This document shows positions 38,491 to 47,590 of a stretch of 47,591 nucleotides of DNA, piece after piece. This DNA is from Acidobacteriota bacterium. GTDB lineage: Bacteria > Acidobacteriota > Blastocatellia > RBC074. The notes beneath the pieces were generated by a model. The model had not been told where the DNA came from, searched no databases, and was given only the letters and a program-made list of their open reading frames with translations. The stretch is taken from NCBI GenBank assembly GCA_016789605.1, contig JAEUQO010000062.1:1-47591 (forward strand), written 5' to 3'. Position numbers and translations under genes: made by a program. Numbering within the stretch: the stretch's first letter is position 1; every line of letters starts with the position of its first letter.

Positions 38491-39600
38491 TTATCGTGCC
38501 AGCAACTGCACCGCGTGCGCGTCGGGATCGCGCACCAGCACGCTTTGCGAAAAGCCCAGCACAGGCGTGGCGAACCGGATGATGCCTGATGAAATGAAAT
38601 CGAACCTGGCTTCGCGCAATTTGGCGGCAGCCGATTCAATGTCATTGGTCACCAATTTGGTCTGCCAATGCATCAAGTCGTTGGCTTTTTTATCCGCTGG
38701 CGCTGTTCGTCCATCGCGCGGAGCCAGATATTCCAGAAACTCTATGCCCGGTCCCTCTGCCGCGCGCAATCCTGTGATGCGCAACCGCGCGCCAAACACA
38801 TTGTTCAATCGTTCCTGTTCGGGGCCGTAATTTTCACTCTCGCCAGCCACGCGCAACCCCAACGTATCACGATAAAACTTCAAACTGGCGTCGGTGTCGC
38901 CGATGGCGATGGCCGTGTGGTCAATGCCCAGGAACAAACGGTTTTGGTCTTGTGTCGCCAGCCGTCGCCACTTTTCGTCGCCCTTGCCGGACGGGAATTG
39001 CAGGATTTCCAGCGCGTGTCCGTCCGGGTCTTTGAAGTAAAACGCTTTGATGCCGCCCGCGTTTTTGTTCCAATCCGGCAACCGCTGGGGCCCGGTCGAA
39101 GCGTGCTCTACCTTGTTTTGCCGCAACCATTGATAGGCGCGCTCCATATCGCTGGTGATGATCGCGATGTGCTGAAACCAGCGATCATTGCTGCGCGAAT
39201 CTGGCGGGATGGGCCGTCCGCGCGGGGCCAGATATTCGGTCAGCTCGATGAATTCGCCGCCCAGGCGCATACGCACCACCCTCATGCGCAAGCCAAACAC
39301 ACCTTGTAAATGTTCGTAGTCGTCGCCGATCACTTCCACATCAGAGACTTTCTCGAACGATAACACCCTGGCAAAAAACTCTGCCGCACGATCTGCATCG
39401 CTGACTGTGAACCCGACAGCGTCCACGGCTTTGATCAGCGGTTGCTGACTGGTGGCCGAAAACGGCAACCAGCAAAAAGCTACGAGCAAAAGGCAGAAAT
39501 AAGGCGCGTGCTTGACGCGCAAGACGCGGTTGGCAAAGAGCACGGCCTTTACTTTTGCCAGTTGCCAGTTGCTTGTTGCTTGTTGATAGCTCTGTTTCAT
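38491..39600 (-). CDS. Exported two-domain VOC (glyoxalase-fold) protein
   Basis: A 369-aa protein with two vicinal-oxygen-chelate domains: about 55-205 (FTVSDADRAAEFFARVL, then FKDPDGHALEIL) and about 225-368 (DHTAIAIGDTDASLKFYRDTLGL, then LVRDPDAHAVQLL). Conserved His and Glu positions suggest a metal site, as in glyoxalase I or extradiol dioxygenases; the substrate is unknown. Residues 31-50 are a signal/anchor helix. The first 18 codons are built from a simple repeat (CAAGCAAC, CTGGCAA) and an opposing repeat follows, so this N-terminus may be repeat-derived. The start is strong: AGGAGG 5 nt upstream. It lies 9 nt after the GMC gene, clearly co-transcribed. Confidence 0.85.
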   Translation of the reverse strand: MKQSYQQATSNWQLAKVKAVLFANRVLRVKHAPYFCLLLVAFCWLPFSATSQQPLIKAVDAVGFTVSDADRAAEFFARVLSFEKVSDVEVIGDDYEHLQGVFGLRMRVVRMRLGGEFIELTEYLAPRGRPIPPDSRSNDRWFQHIAIITSDMERAYQWLRQNKVEHASTGPQRLPDWNKNAGGIKAFYFKDPDGHALEILQFPSGKGDEKWRRLATQDQNRLFLGIDHTAIAIGDTDASLKFYRDTLGLRVAGESENYGPEQERLNNVFGARLRITGLRAAEGPGIEFLEYLAPRDGRTAPADKKANDLMHWQTKLVTNDIESAAAKLREARFDFISSGIIRFATPVLGFSQSVLVRDPDAHAVQLLAR

Positions 39601-39609
39601 CGCTTCCTC

Positions 39610-41157
39610 CTACGTCAACCGTTCGAGCAGGTGGTCTCCCACGCGCAAGGCGTTGGCCATAATCGTCAACGCCGGATTGACCGCCGCGCTGGAACAGAAA
39701 AAGCTGCCATCCACGACATACAGGTTGTCCACGTCGTGTGCTTTGCAATTGCGATCGAGCGCAGACGTTTGCGGATCATTGCCGAAGCGAATGGTTCCGT
39801 TTTGGTGCGCGACCCCGGCCAGCGGAATGCGGTCGCCGACAAACGCATTGAGCGGAATCAAATGGTCGTGGCAATCGGCGGCTTTGACCATTTCTTTCAC
39901 TTTGGCATAAAGCCGGTTGTGACCTTCCAGATTGTTCGGCGTGTAACTCAGCGTGATTTTGCCGTCGCGGTCGAGCGTGACGCGGTTGTTCGAATCGGGC
40001 AGGTCTTCGGAAGTTAGCCAGAAATCCAGCGAGTGTTTGGCGATGTAATCCAGCGTCAGATGCGGCGCAAACGGCGGCGCTCCGGCGGCGAACATATGGG
40101 CGTCGAATTTACCGACGAAGGAAATGTGCCCCATCGGAAAATCCCATTCCTTTGACGCGAAGTAAAAATCATTCAGCGCCATCGTCTTTTGAAAGACCGT
40201 TGGGTTCGGATGCCGCGAAATGGCGAACAGCACCGAATTGTTGTGGCCCATGTAATGCCGCCCGACAACGTCCGAACTGTTTGCCAGTCCGTGCGAATGT
40301 CTGTCATTCGCCGAACGCAACAACAATGCGGCGGAATTGATCGCGCCCGCCGACACAACAACGACATCCGCGGAATAGGTTTCTTCCGTGCTTTCACGCT
40401 TCACGACCACGCGCTTTACCTCACGGCCTGATGCGCTGGTTTCCAACCGTTCGACATACGCATTCGTCAGCAGCGAAACGTTCGGATGCTCAAGCGCTGG
40501 ATCAACGCAGACGACCTGCGCGTCAGATTTGGCATTGGTCAAACAGGCAAATCCGTCGCAGGTATTGCAGCGCACGCACTTGCTGTGGTTCATCTGCTTT
40601 TCGTTGAGCATTACGCCGAGCGGCGTGTGAAATGGTTGATAACCGAGCCGGGCAAAATCTTCGGCCAGTTGCGCGATGCGCGGTTCATGGCTGACTGCCG
40701 GATGCGCGTACGGTGCGCTGGCCCACGGTTCGGTCGGATCTTCGCCGCGATTGCCGTGAACGGCATAGAGATGTTCAGCAGCGGTGTAATACGGCTCCAG
40801 CTCTGCGTAACTGATCGGCCACGCAGGCGAAATGCCGCCGTGATGTTTGATCTCGCCGAAATCCTGTTCGCGAAAGCGGAAAAGCGCCGCGCCGTAAAAT
40901 TTGGTGTTGCCGCCGACGTAATAGTTTGTGTGCGGATGCAGCGGTTTGCCTTTGGCGTCGCGCCATTCTTCTTTTGTGTTGTATTTGCCTTCCTTGACGG
41001 TGGCCAGCGTGCTCCAGTTGTCTTTTTCGCGCGGCACGTAATCGCCGCGTTCGAGCAGCAAAATGCGTTTGCCCGACGGCGCCAGTTTGTAAGCCAGCGT
41101 GCCGCCGCCCGCGCCCGTGCCAATGATGATGACGTCGAAATGGTTCGTGTTTGACAT
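39610..41157 (-). CDS. GMC family oxidoreductase
   Basis: A 515-aa FAD-dependent alcohol or sugar oxidoreductase. The Rossmann FAD motif GTGAGGGTLA lies at residues 13-22 with LLERGD (about 34-39). A Cys cluster (Cys194, Cys197, Cys200, Cys205) could hold an Fe-S or metal site, or a disulfide pair. The C-terminal GMC signature is clear: HQNGTIRFG, then NLYVVDGS and NPALTIMA. There is no signal peptide. ATG 41157 has AGGAG 6 nt upstream, shorter than the open frame. The downstream exported VOC gene suggests a joint but unknown oxidation pathway. Confidence 0.9.
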   Translation of the reverse strand: MSNTNHFDVIIIGTGAGGGTLAYKLAPSGKRILLLERGDYVPREKDNWSTLATVKEGKYNTKEEWRDAKGKPLHPHTNYYVGGNTKFYGAALFRFREQDFGEIKHHGGISPAWPISYAELEPYYTAAEHLYAVHGNRGEDPTEPWASAPYAHPAVSHEPRIAQLAEDFARLGYQPFHTPLGVMLNEKQMNHSKCVRCNTCDGFACLTNAKSDAQVVCVDPALEHPNVSLLTNAYVERLETSASGREVKRVVVKRESTEETYSADVVVVSAGAINSAALLLRSANDRHSHGLANSSDVVGRHYMGHNNSVLFAISRHPNPTVFQKTMALNDFYFASKEWDFPMGHISFVGKFDAHMFAAGAPPFAPHLTLDYIAKHSLDFWLTSEDLPDSNNRVTLDRDGKITLSYTPNNLEGHNRLYAKVKEMVKAADCHDHLIPLNAFVGDRIPLAGVAHQNGTIRFGNDPQTSALDRNCKAHDVDNLYVVDGSFFCSSAAVNPALTIMANALRVGDHLLERLT

Positions 41158-41310
41158 TGCCCTCTCCTGAAAAACGTGTGATTTGCTTTTCAGTGGCTGA
41201 ATGTAGGAAAGGGCGGGAAAAATTCCGATTGGCCAAAACAATTGAGGCGCAAACGCTAAGTCCACGCCTCAATTCGGAAGCCAGGTTAGATTTCATTTTG
41301 GCGTACTGGT

Positions 41311-41380
41311 TTGGCCACAGAGGTACAGAGCCGCAGAGGTTTCTAGGTATTTCTCTGAACCTCCGTGGCTCTGTGGCCAA
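41311..41380. repeat. Imperfect inverted repeat of CACAGAG-type units
   Basis: TTGGCCACAGAG (from 41311) returns as the reverse complement at 41369-41380, and the inner AGAGCCGCAGAGGTT pairs with AACCTCCGTGGCTCT; the left arm carries about 8 extra bases (a second CAGAG copy). Such ACAGAG-rich palindromes recur in intergenic gaps of several bacterial phyla. It lies between the DUF2490 stop and the GMC start and may fold in the transcript. Confidence 0.6.
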
Positions 41381-41410
41381 TCCGTGACGCGGATTGAAAA
41401 CCGATCTAGT

Positions 41411-42148
41411 TTATAGCGTGTAACGGAAGAGTGTGCCGACGACGGGAATGTTGCCAGGTCGCGAAAGCCCGTCGCTTTGATAGAGCACGAAAATGTCGCC
41501 GGACAGATGTTCGGTAAGCTGTTTGATCATCCCGACGGAGATGCGATTGCGGAACCAGCCGAATTCGCCGCGCGCGCCGGTTTGCGTGGAATGCCAAACT
41601 TCGTCGGCAACATATGGCTTGAATGCAAAGTGTCCCAGATGCGCGGGATGGTCAATTTGCAGCCGGTTGCGATACACCGTGAAGTCTTTGACCGAAGGGC
41701 GCACGCGGCGTTCGATCAGATTGCGATCCGTGAAGGTGAATTTGCCGAGCGAAGCTTTGCCGGTGACATTCAACACCAAGCGCTCTTCGTGAATGACGCG
41801 TGTGGGATAGGGCTGATATTCGACATGTAAATACGTCGGCATCACGGTCAGGAATTTGTTCAACTTGAAGGCATAGCCCACGCCTACCCGTTCATCCACC
41901 GGGCGCGCCCAATCCCGTCCAATGCGCAGCACGCCGATCAACACCAAATCGGTTTTCTTGCCCGTGTGTTTGACCAGTTGGAACTCATTCCAGAATTGAT
42001 GGTCTTCCGTTGGTGGCGTGACGGCTGCCGCCGTTGCCGCCGTCGCACTCGATGAGGTTGTCTCTATTGTTGCAGTAGTCTGTGCAGAAACTGCCACGGC
42101 TGCCAGAAGAGTAAAGAAGAGAGTGACAAGTATGCGAATCAACTTCAT
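41411..42148 (-). CDS. DUF2490 outer-membrane beta-barrel protein
   Basis: A 245-aa exported protein: signal peptide (about 1-22), a Thr/Ala-rich low-complexity stretch (23-48), then a DUF2490 domain from FWNEFQLVKH. Typical features are alternating beta strands, YRNRLQIDHP, the KPYVADEVW motif (about residues 178-186) and the C-terminal FRYTL, whose final Leu and aromatic pattern suit barrel assembly. Function unknown. It starts 23 nt after the stop of the second proton-transporter gene on the same strand, so it may belong to the dab operon. Confidence 0.8.
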   Translation of the reverse strand: MKLIRILVTLFFTLLAAVAVSAQTTATIETTSSSATAATAAAVTPPTEDHQFWNEFQLVKHTGKKTDLVLIGVLRIGRDWARPVDERVGVGYAFKLNKFLTVMPTYLHVEYQPYPTRVIHEERLVLNVTGKASLGKFTFTDRNLIERRVRPSVKDFTVYRNRLQIDHPAHLGHFAFKPYVADEVWHSTQTGARGEFGWFRNRISVGMIKQLTEHLSGDIFVLYQSDGLSRPGNIPVVGTLFRYTL

Positions 42149-42171
42149 AGCGTTTGAGATTAAGTCCCAGG

Positions 42172-43641
42172 TTATTGGCGAAATGTGAGTGTTTCGGTTG
42201 CCCTATTGAGCAGCGAGGCCAGGTGCTCAGCCGCTATCGCAGGCGCCCGCACCAGCGCTGCTGGCTGGATTCCGCCCAACAACAAAAACAAAAGCGCGGC
42301 TGTTAACACCCAGCGTTCGCGCGGCAGGGCATCGGCCAACCCGCGTGTTTCTGCGCCTGGACGGCCTAGAAACAAGGTGGCAAACAAGCGAATCACCGTG
42401 AAAGCATTCAGCGCAGTCACAATCGGCAACACAACGCCAAGCCGAGGATGAGTGGTCAAGGTTCCGTGCAGTAACAAATCTTCTGCCGGAAAGCCCAGTG
42501 TCAGTGGCAAGCCAACCAGCGCCAACCCGCCAACGGCGAAAAACACTGCCAGGCGCGGCGCACTCGCCGCCAACCCCAAAAAGCGTTGTCCATCAATCGG
42601 CGCCCCTAACCGGGCTTCCAGACTGGTGAACACTGAGATGAGAATCGTGCTGGCAACGGCAACGACTTGCCAATGCACCAATGCGCCTGCGATGCCGTCA
42701 GCGTTGTTGCTTTCCAAGCCGACCAAAATGAATGATGCCTGGCTGATGGAAAGCAGCGCCAGCAAGCGGCGCGGTTGGCGTTCGGCCAAAGCAATCAAGG
42801 CCGTGTATGCCGCCGTCAACAACCCCAGATCGCCCAACAACGGCAAGGCTTCGTGAGCGACATCCGGCAACACGGGCAACGCAACGCGGGCGATCAAAAA
42901 CGCGCCCAGGTGTCCGTTGACCAACAAGGCCAGCGGCAACAGCGGCCCGCGCTCGAACCCCGCCAACAGCCACGAATGCGCTGGCAACAAGCCTTTGCGC
43001 AAAAAGACCGCGACGATCAGAAAGATAAATGCACAGCGCAGCATTGTGCTGGTTCCCGTGCGTGGCAGCGAAAGACTGAGTGCGTTGCTCCAGCCGGCTT
43101 GCGTCGTTCCGGCGACCAGCAAGGCCGCACCGATCAAGACGCAGGCAGTGCTTAAACTGAGCACGACTTTTGACCACGAAGGCGTTTCTTTTTCGCGTTT
43201 GATCTCGAAAAAGCGTTTGCTCAAAAACGGTGCGATGGTGGCGGCCCACGCCAGCGTCAGCACCAGCAAATTATTCGCCGCATACGCTGCCAGTGTCGCT
43301 GCCGTCAGAATCAAGATGCCTGACAGCCAACGCGGCGTGACTTTGCGTTTGGGGGCCAGCATCGTCACGCCAAGCGCAAGCGCCGCAAACAAGGGCAAGG
43401 GAATCTCGTTCAATGCGTCCATCGTGAACAACGAACCGATCCAGGGTTCGGTCACGCGTCCGCCTTCTGCCGCCGACGATTCATAGCTGGCGATCAGCAA
43501 GAACGGCAGGGCTGTGCTGAGCACGCCAATCGTTGCACGGCGTGCGGCATCGGCGGTCGGCATACGCCAGACAAATGCTGCTGCGGTCAATACCAGCAAC
43601 ACAGTCAAACTAATCCAGGGAAACAGCAGGTGTTCAGACAT
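42172..43641 (-). CDS. Second NDH/MrpD-type proton-transporter-like subunit of the dab locus
   Basis: A 489-aa polytopic membrane protein with about 13 hydrophobic segments and weak resemblance to NuoM/NuoN/MrpD (proton-conducting transporter family). The key Lys-containing helix pattern is visible (FLRKGLLPAHSWL, about residues 214-226), with HLGAFLIARV after it, and a further RRLLALLSISQASF segment corresponds to the second half-channel region. It differs from DabB and is not a copy of it. The start overlaps the dabB stop by 8 nt (ATGTCTGA) and has GGAGG 6 nt upstream, so it is translated with dabB. A role as a second proton path is inference. Confidence 0.8.
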   Translation of the reverse strand: MSEHLLFPWISLTVLLVLTAAAFVWRMPTADAARRATIGVLSTALPFLLIASYESSAAEGGRVTEPWIGSLFTMDALNEIPLPLFAALALGVTMLAPKRKVTPRWLSGILILTAATLAAYAANNLLVLTLAWAATIAPFLSKRFFEIKREKETPSWSKVVLSLSTACVLIGAALLVAGTTQAGWSNALSLSLPRTGTSTMLRCAFIFLIVAVFLRKGLLPAHSWLLAGFERGPLLPLALLVNGHLGAFLIARVALPVLPDVAHEALPLLGDLGLLTAAYTALIALAERQPRRLLALLSISQASFILVGLESNNADGIAGALVHWQVVAVASTILISVFTSLEARLGAPIDGQRFLGLAASAPRLAVFFAVGGLALVGLPLTLGFPAEDLLLHGTLTTHPRLGVVLPIVTALNAFTVIRLFATLFLGRPGAETRGLADALPRERWVLTAALLFLLLGGIQPAALVRAPAIAAEHLASLLNRATETLTFRQ

Positions 43642-45025
43642 TGACGTCCTCCGTCGTTTGATTGAAGCGATGAACGCCTGCTTTGGCAGACAACCGCTGG
43701 CGGCGCAGTTTGCCTGGGCCGACGATATAAGCGATCCATTGCATCTCGAATTGATTCAGTCGTGTTGCCAAACGGATGACTGGCGCAACGATGAAGCGAT
43801 CCAAAAACGTATCGTGATGCCCGCGATCCAGCGCCAGACGGTACAGCCAGCCTTGCACGGCTTCAGGCAACAACTGTTCGTAATGCGCACCGGTTTCGCC
43901 CAGATGCCCGCCCGCAGCGGCGTGAACGCGGTGGAAGTCATGCAGCATCGAAGGCGCGCGCAGAAATTGCAGCGTACGCACGACGGCATGGCCACAGATG
44001 TGCAACAGCGCCAGCCAGGTCAGGCCAAATCCGATTTCCATAAAGATGATGCCGAGTTGCGTCATCGAGGCATAGGCCAGCGAGGTTTTGGCATCGGCAC
44101 AGGCGCGTCCAACAAAGGTTCCGTGCAGCGCCGTCAACAAGCCAATGACGATGACGGTTTCCCGCACCAGCATCGAGGCTTCCAAAATCGGTTGTGCGCG
44201 GAGCAGCAAATACGCCCCGGCGTGCACCGACAACGCACCATAAAAAATCGCGCTCGACGGCGTGGGGCCTTCCATTGCGCGCGGCAACCAGCCGGAAAAG
44301 GGAACCTGCGCGGCTTTGCCCATCGCGGCCAGCAGCAGCAAAAAGCCGACCAGCGTTGCGCCACCGCCGCTCAAGCTGGTGCCTGCGCCCGGCCAGGTTT
44401 GCGTGAATAGCTTGCTGAATTCCGTCGTATCAGCGAAGTGATGCATCATCACCACACCGACCAGCAACCCAATGTCACAGGTGCGATACGTGGCAAATAC
44501 GCGCAAGGCGTTTTTCACCGGTTCGTCGCGGTGCTGAAAGAACGCAATCAGCAACACCGACGTCAGCCCGACCAATTCCCAGCCGCTGATCAACAAATCG
44601 AACGAACCAACCGTGAACAGCAACAGGATGCCGAAGCCGAACAGATTCAGCAGCAGGAAAAAGCGATGAAAGCCCGGATCGCGGTGCAGATAGCGCACGG
44701 AAAACACGCCGACGACGCCGACCAGCAACACGCTCAACGCCACCAGCGGCAGCGACAAACGGTCAACCATCAGCATCAAGGGAAAGCTGTATGCTTCGAC
44801 GCTGAACCAACTGCCGAGCGGAACCGTCAGGCTGATTTGTCCCGCGTTGACCATGCCGATCCACAACCACGCCGTGGCGACTGCCGCCAGCGAATAACAA
44901 AGCGCCGTCAACCGAGCAACCGTTCGTTCACGCGGTTGCCAGCCGAGCAGCCAGCTCACGCCCAGCGTGGCAAAGGTCAGCCCCGGCAGTAAGACGATGG
45001 CACAAAGCAAATAACTCAAATTCAT
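43634..45025 (-). CDS. dabB: DabB-like membrane subunit (NuoL-type) of an inorganic-carbon transporter
   Basis: A 463-aa membrane protein of the NuoL/proton_antipo_M family. Key features: GWELVGLTSVLLIAFF (the Glu of the channel helix), MGKAAQVPFSGWLPRAMEGPTPSS (the conserved Lys and the family loop) and an AYASMTQLG helix. In DAB/MpsAB systems this subunit provides a cation gradient to drive DabA. Length is on the short side for DabB, and its polar tail (about 400-463) is less conserved. It starts 3 nt after the dabA stop, with GGGAG 8 nt before the ATG. The next gene overlaps it by 8 nt. Confidence 0.88.
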   Translation of the reverse strand: MNLSYLLCAIVLLPGLTFATLGVSWLLGWQPRERTVARLTALCYSLAAVATAWLWIGMVNAGQISLTVPLGSWFSVEAYSFPLMLMVDRLSLPLVALSVLLVGVVGVFSVRYLHRDPGFHRFFLLLNLFGFGILLLFTVGSFDLLISGWELVGLTSVLLIAFFQHRDEPVKNALRVFATYRTCDIGLLVGVVMMHHFADTTEFSKLFTQTWPGAGTSLSGGGATLVGFLLLLAAMGKAAQVPFSGWLPRAMEGPTPSSAIFYGALSVHAGAYLLLRAQPILEASMLVRETVIVIGLLTALHGTFVGRACADAKTSLAYASMTQLGIIFMEIGFGLTWLALLHICGHAVVRTLQFLRAPSMLHDFHRVHAAAGGHLGETGAHYEQLLPEAVQGWLYRLALDRGHHDTFLDRFIVAPVIRLATRLNQFEMQWIAYIVGPGKLRRQRLSAKAGVHRFNQTTEDVNV

Positions 45026-45028
45026 TCG

Positions 45029-47590
45029 TTACACTCCCAGGGCAACCGACCGCCCCGCGTTTGCCGCTTGCGGCGAGATGCGCGCGATGGGCAGATGCTC
45101 CAGTTTGCCCAGAAACCAATCTGCTGACGCCGTAGCCGTCGGCAATTCGTGCGCAGGATCATCAAACCGCTCGAATTCGCCGTTGCGGTATACGTGCAGC
45201 TTGCCGTCTGTCGGATCCATCGTGACCACGCGAATCCAGCGATTCTCGACCAATTCGGTGACCACAGGGCTTTGCCGCACGGCCTGCATTACGCGCTCAG
45301 GCGTGTTTTCGACAATCAACAACAGCCGTACAGGTTCGTGGACTTCGACCATTTGCCACGGCAATCCGGTGCGCAAATCGCTGGCGTGACCGTTCATCAC
45401 GCCGACCAAGCCCGTGACGTTGTGCGGCAATTTCGTGCCGCAGCCGTAACGTTCGTTGTCCACAAAGGAAAAGTAATATTCCAGATTGATGCCTGCGCAG
45501 ACAGGACCCGCTGCGCCGAGCAATGCCGCCAGCCGGTCGTTCTTTTCGTCCAGCGTAGGATCGTATGAGACCAGAAACGCGCGCCGGTCGAGGAACAACC
45601 CACGCGTCAAGCTGCGGCGACCGACGATGGCGACGGCGTTGGTTGCGTGACCGTATTCCGGTCGCGGTTCGGCCAGATGTTCAGCGCGCTCCTGTACGTG
45701 AATCAGCGCCGCGTCTGGCGAAGTGTCTTTCCAGGCGGCTTCAAATCGGCGTGAACGTTCCAGGGCATTGGCTGCGCGCGCGCGATCCAACGAACGGCTG
45801 ATGCGCGCGAAATCATCCCGATGCGAAGCCGGAATCGCGTCTTCGTCAAAAAAGATCACATCGTCGTTGCAGGTGTCATGATAACCACCGACGAACCAGG
45901 TGTCGGCGGGAACATGAACACCCAGTTCCGGCAAGATTTCGCGAACTTGCGGGTGGTTGGCCATGGCGGCAAACAAGCGCGCGTTCGGCCCACCGCGACG
46001 ACCGCCGCACGCGCCGCAATCGTGCGCCGATTCGTGCGGATTATTCAGACTGGTGGAACCGTGGCCCAGAATCACGACCAGGCGAGAAAGGTTTTCGACC
46101 AGGCCTGCCGGGCGCAAGACGCTGGCCACGCGTTCGGCTTTTTCGCGGACGGAAAAGCCCACGAGCATACCTTCGATCTTGTCGTGGCCAGATTCGTCGC
46201 GCCGCATCAAGGTCAATTCGGTGCGCGGTTCGGGCAGCAATCGTTCTTCCAACCAGCCGCGCAATCGTCCCGCCACTCGCGGAGCCAGCACACGCGTGAC
46301 CAGCGGAAACAGCGACAACATTCCCAAGCCCATCGTGCCGACGCTGCCGCGAATCATCGTGCGCGAACCGACATAGCCGTTGTGCGCCAGATTCGCCCAG
46401 GTTTTGCGCAGGCTTTGGCGTTGTTCGTGTAATGGTGCGTCGGTGTGAATCGGTTTTTCGATGACGGCGTGTTGTGGTGTGACGACAACCGGGCAGAGCG
46501 CCACGCCGTGCGGATCGTCGAGTCCCTGGTAATTCACGGCCACGCCAAAGAAACCGGCTGCGCCCAACGTTTCAACCTCGGGATCAAGTTCTTCCAGTGC
46601 GCGGCGAATGGATTCTTCGCGTTCGTCAATGCAAAACATGACTTGCGCTGCGGGCCGCGTTTCGCTGCGCGTGGGATTCACTTCCTGCCGGTATGTTTGC
46701 AGCGGTTCCAGGATCAGGTGTTCGTGTCGCCGTTCATAGGCGAGATGGAACACGCGACGGCGTTCGAGTTCGTTGAATTCTTTGATGGCGTTGTGCAGCC
46801 GCTCAAACTCGCTGGTGCTGAGTGAATTGACCTGTGCGGCAGACAGTCCCAGCAATTGGGCGATATCGAACACGCGCGCGACTTCGGCCATTTGCTGCGC
46901 TTCGGTGATGGGCGCAGCTTCAATGGGCAATTGCCATTGCGTCCACGGCGTGCCGCTCAGGCGATGACGATGCCACAGGTTTTCGCTGGCAATTGCCGTC
47001 AACGTCAAACGCACAGCCAAAAAGTCCAGCAACGTGCAGGGAACATGTTCGTGTGGAGCCAGACCCGGGTCTTCTTCCAGCCGCCGCATCAATCCGGCCC
47101 AGCCGGGCAAGGCCAGCAATTCCGCAGTCAAATACGATTCCCATTGTTCCGGTTCGACGTTGAACCGGCGCAGGCAATCCAGCACGACTGCTGTCGCGTC
47201 CATTCCGGCTTCTTCCTGCCGTTTCAATTCACGACGTAAGCCGACCAGCAACTCCGGTTTCAACGTCACCGGCTGGCGCATCATTCTGCTGACGGCATGA
47301 TAAAAGCCGTTTTCACGCCACGGCATCGGCCAATACGCCAAGCCCTGATCCAGAAACACTGAGCACAAACGAATCAGCCAGGTGTTGATGATTTCGTCGG
47401 TGTCGGTGCCGGTCAGCGCCAGCAAGGCGTCGCGCAACCGCGCCGGGCGTATGGGGCCCTTCTCTGACAACGCCGGAACGCGGCGAAAGCAAGCGGCGAA
47501 CAAGGCGCGCGTGGCGGTTGCCTCAGGCGTATTGCCGAGCACGGATTGGCGCGTTTCGGCAGGCAGGTCTTTGCGCAGTGTGTCCAGCAA
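45029..47590 (-). CDS. dabA: DabA/MpsB-type DUF2309 protein, 5' end beyond the window
   Basis: The family (PF10070) forms the carbonic-anhydrase-like partner of DabB, which hydrates CO2 and traps it as bicarbonate in a membrane-driven, one-way manner. The four zinc-site residues known from DabA are in place in this partial frame: Cys320 and Asp322 (FCIDEREES), His510 (ILGHGS) and Cys525 (HDCGACGG), with the Cys-x-Asp and His-x14-Cys spacing of the family. The frame runs to the edge of the window (TTG 47588-47590) and lacks the usual N-terminal segment, so the true start is outside. The gene heads an operon with dabB, a NuoM/N-like gene and DUF2490. Confidence 0.92.
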   Translation of the reverse strand: MLDTLRKDLPAETRQSVLGNTPEATATRALFAACFRRVPALSEKGPIRPARLRDALLALTGTDTDEIINTWLIRLCSVFLDQGLAYWPMPWRENGFYHAVSRMMRQPVTLKPELLVGLRRELKRQEEAGMDATAVVLDCLRRFNVEPEQWESYLTAELLALPGWAGLMRRLEEDPGLAPHEHVPCTLLDFLAVRLTLTAIASENLWHRHRLSGTPWTQWQLPIEAAPITEAQQMAEVARVFDIAQLLGLSAAQVNSLSTSEFERLHNAIKEFNELERRRVFHLAYERRHEHLILEPLQTYRQEVNPTRSETRPAAQVMFCIDEREESIRRALEELDPEVETLGAAGFFGVAVNYQGLDDPHGVALCPVVVTPQHAVIEKPIHTDAPLHEQRQSLRKTWANLAHNGYVGSRTMIRGSVGTMGLGMLSLFPLVTRVLAPRVAGRLRGWLEERLLPEPRTELTLMRRDESGHDKIEGMLVGFSVREKAERVASVLRPAGLVENLSRLVVILGHGSTSLNNPHESAHDCGACGGRRGGPNARLFAAMANHPQVREILPELGVHVPADTWFVGGYHDTCNDDVIFFDEDAIPASHRDDFARISRSLDRARAANALERSRRFEAAWKDTSPDAALIHVQERAEHLAEPRPEYGHATNAVAIVGRRSLTRGLFLDRRAFLVSYDPTLDEKNDRLAALLGAAGPVCAGINLEYYFSFVDNERYGCGTKLPHNVTGLVGVMNGHASDLRTGLPWQMVEVHEPVRLLLIVENTPERVMQAVRQSPVVTELVENRWIRVVTMDPTDGKLHVYRNGEFERFDDPAHELPTATASADWFLGKLEHLPIARISPQAANAGRSVALGV

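Noticed and set aside
43514..44410. 298-codon plus-strand open frame opposite dabB
   Set aside because: It is Gln/Arg-rich and crosses two real genes on the other strand.
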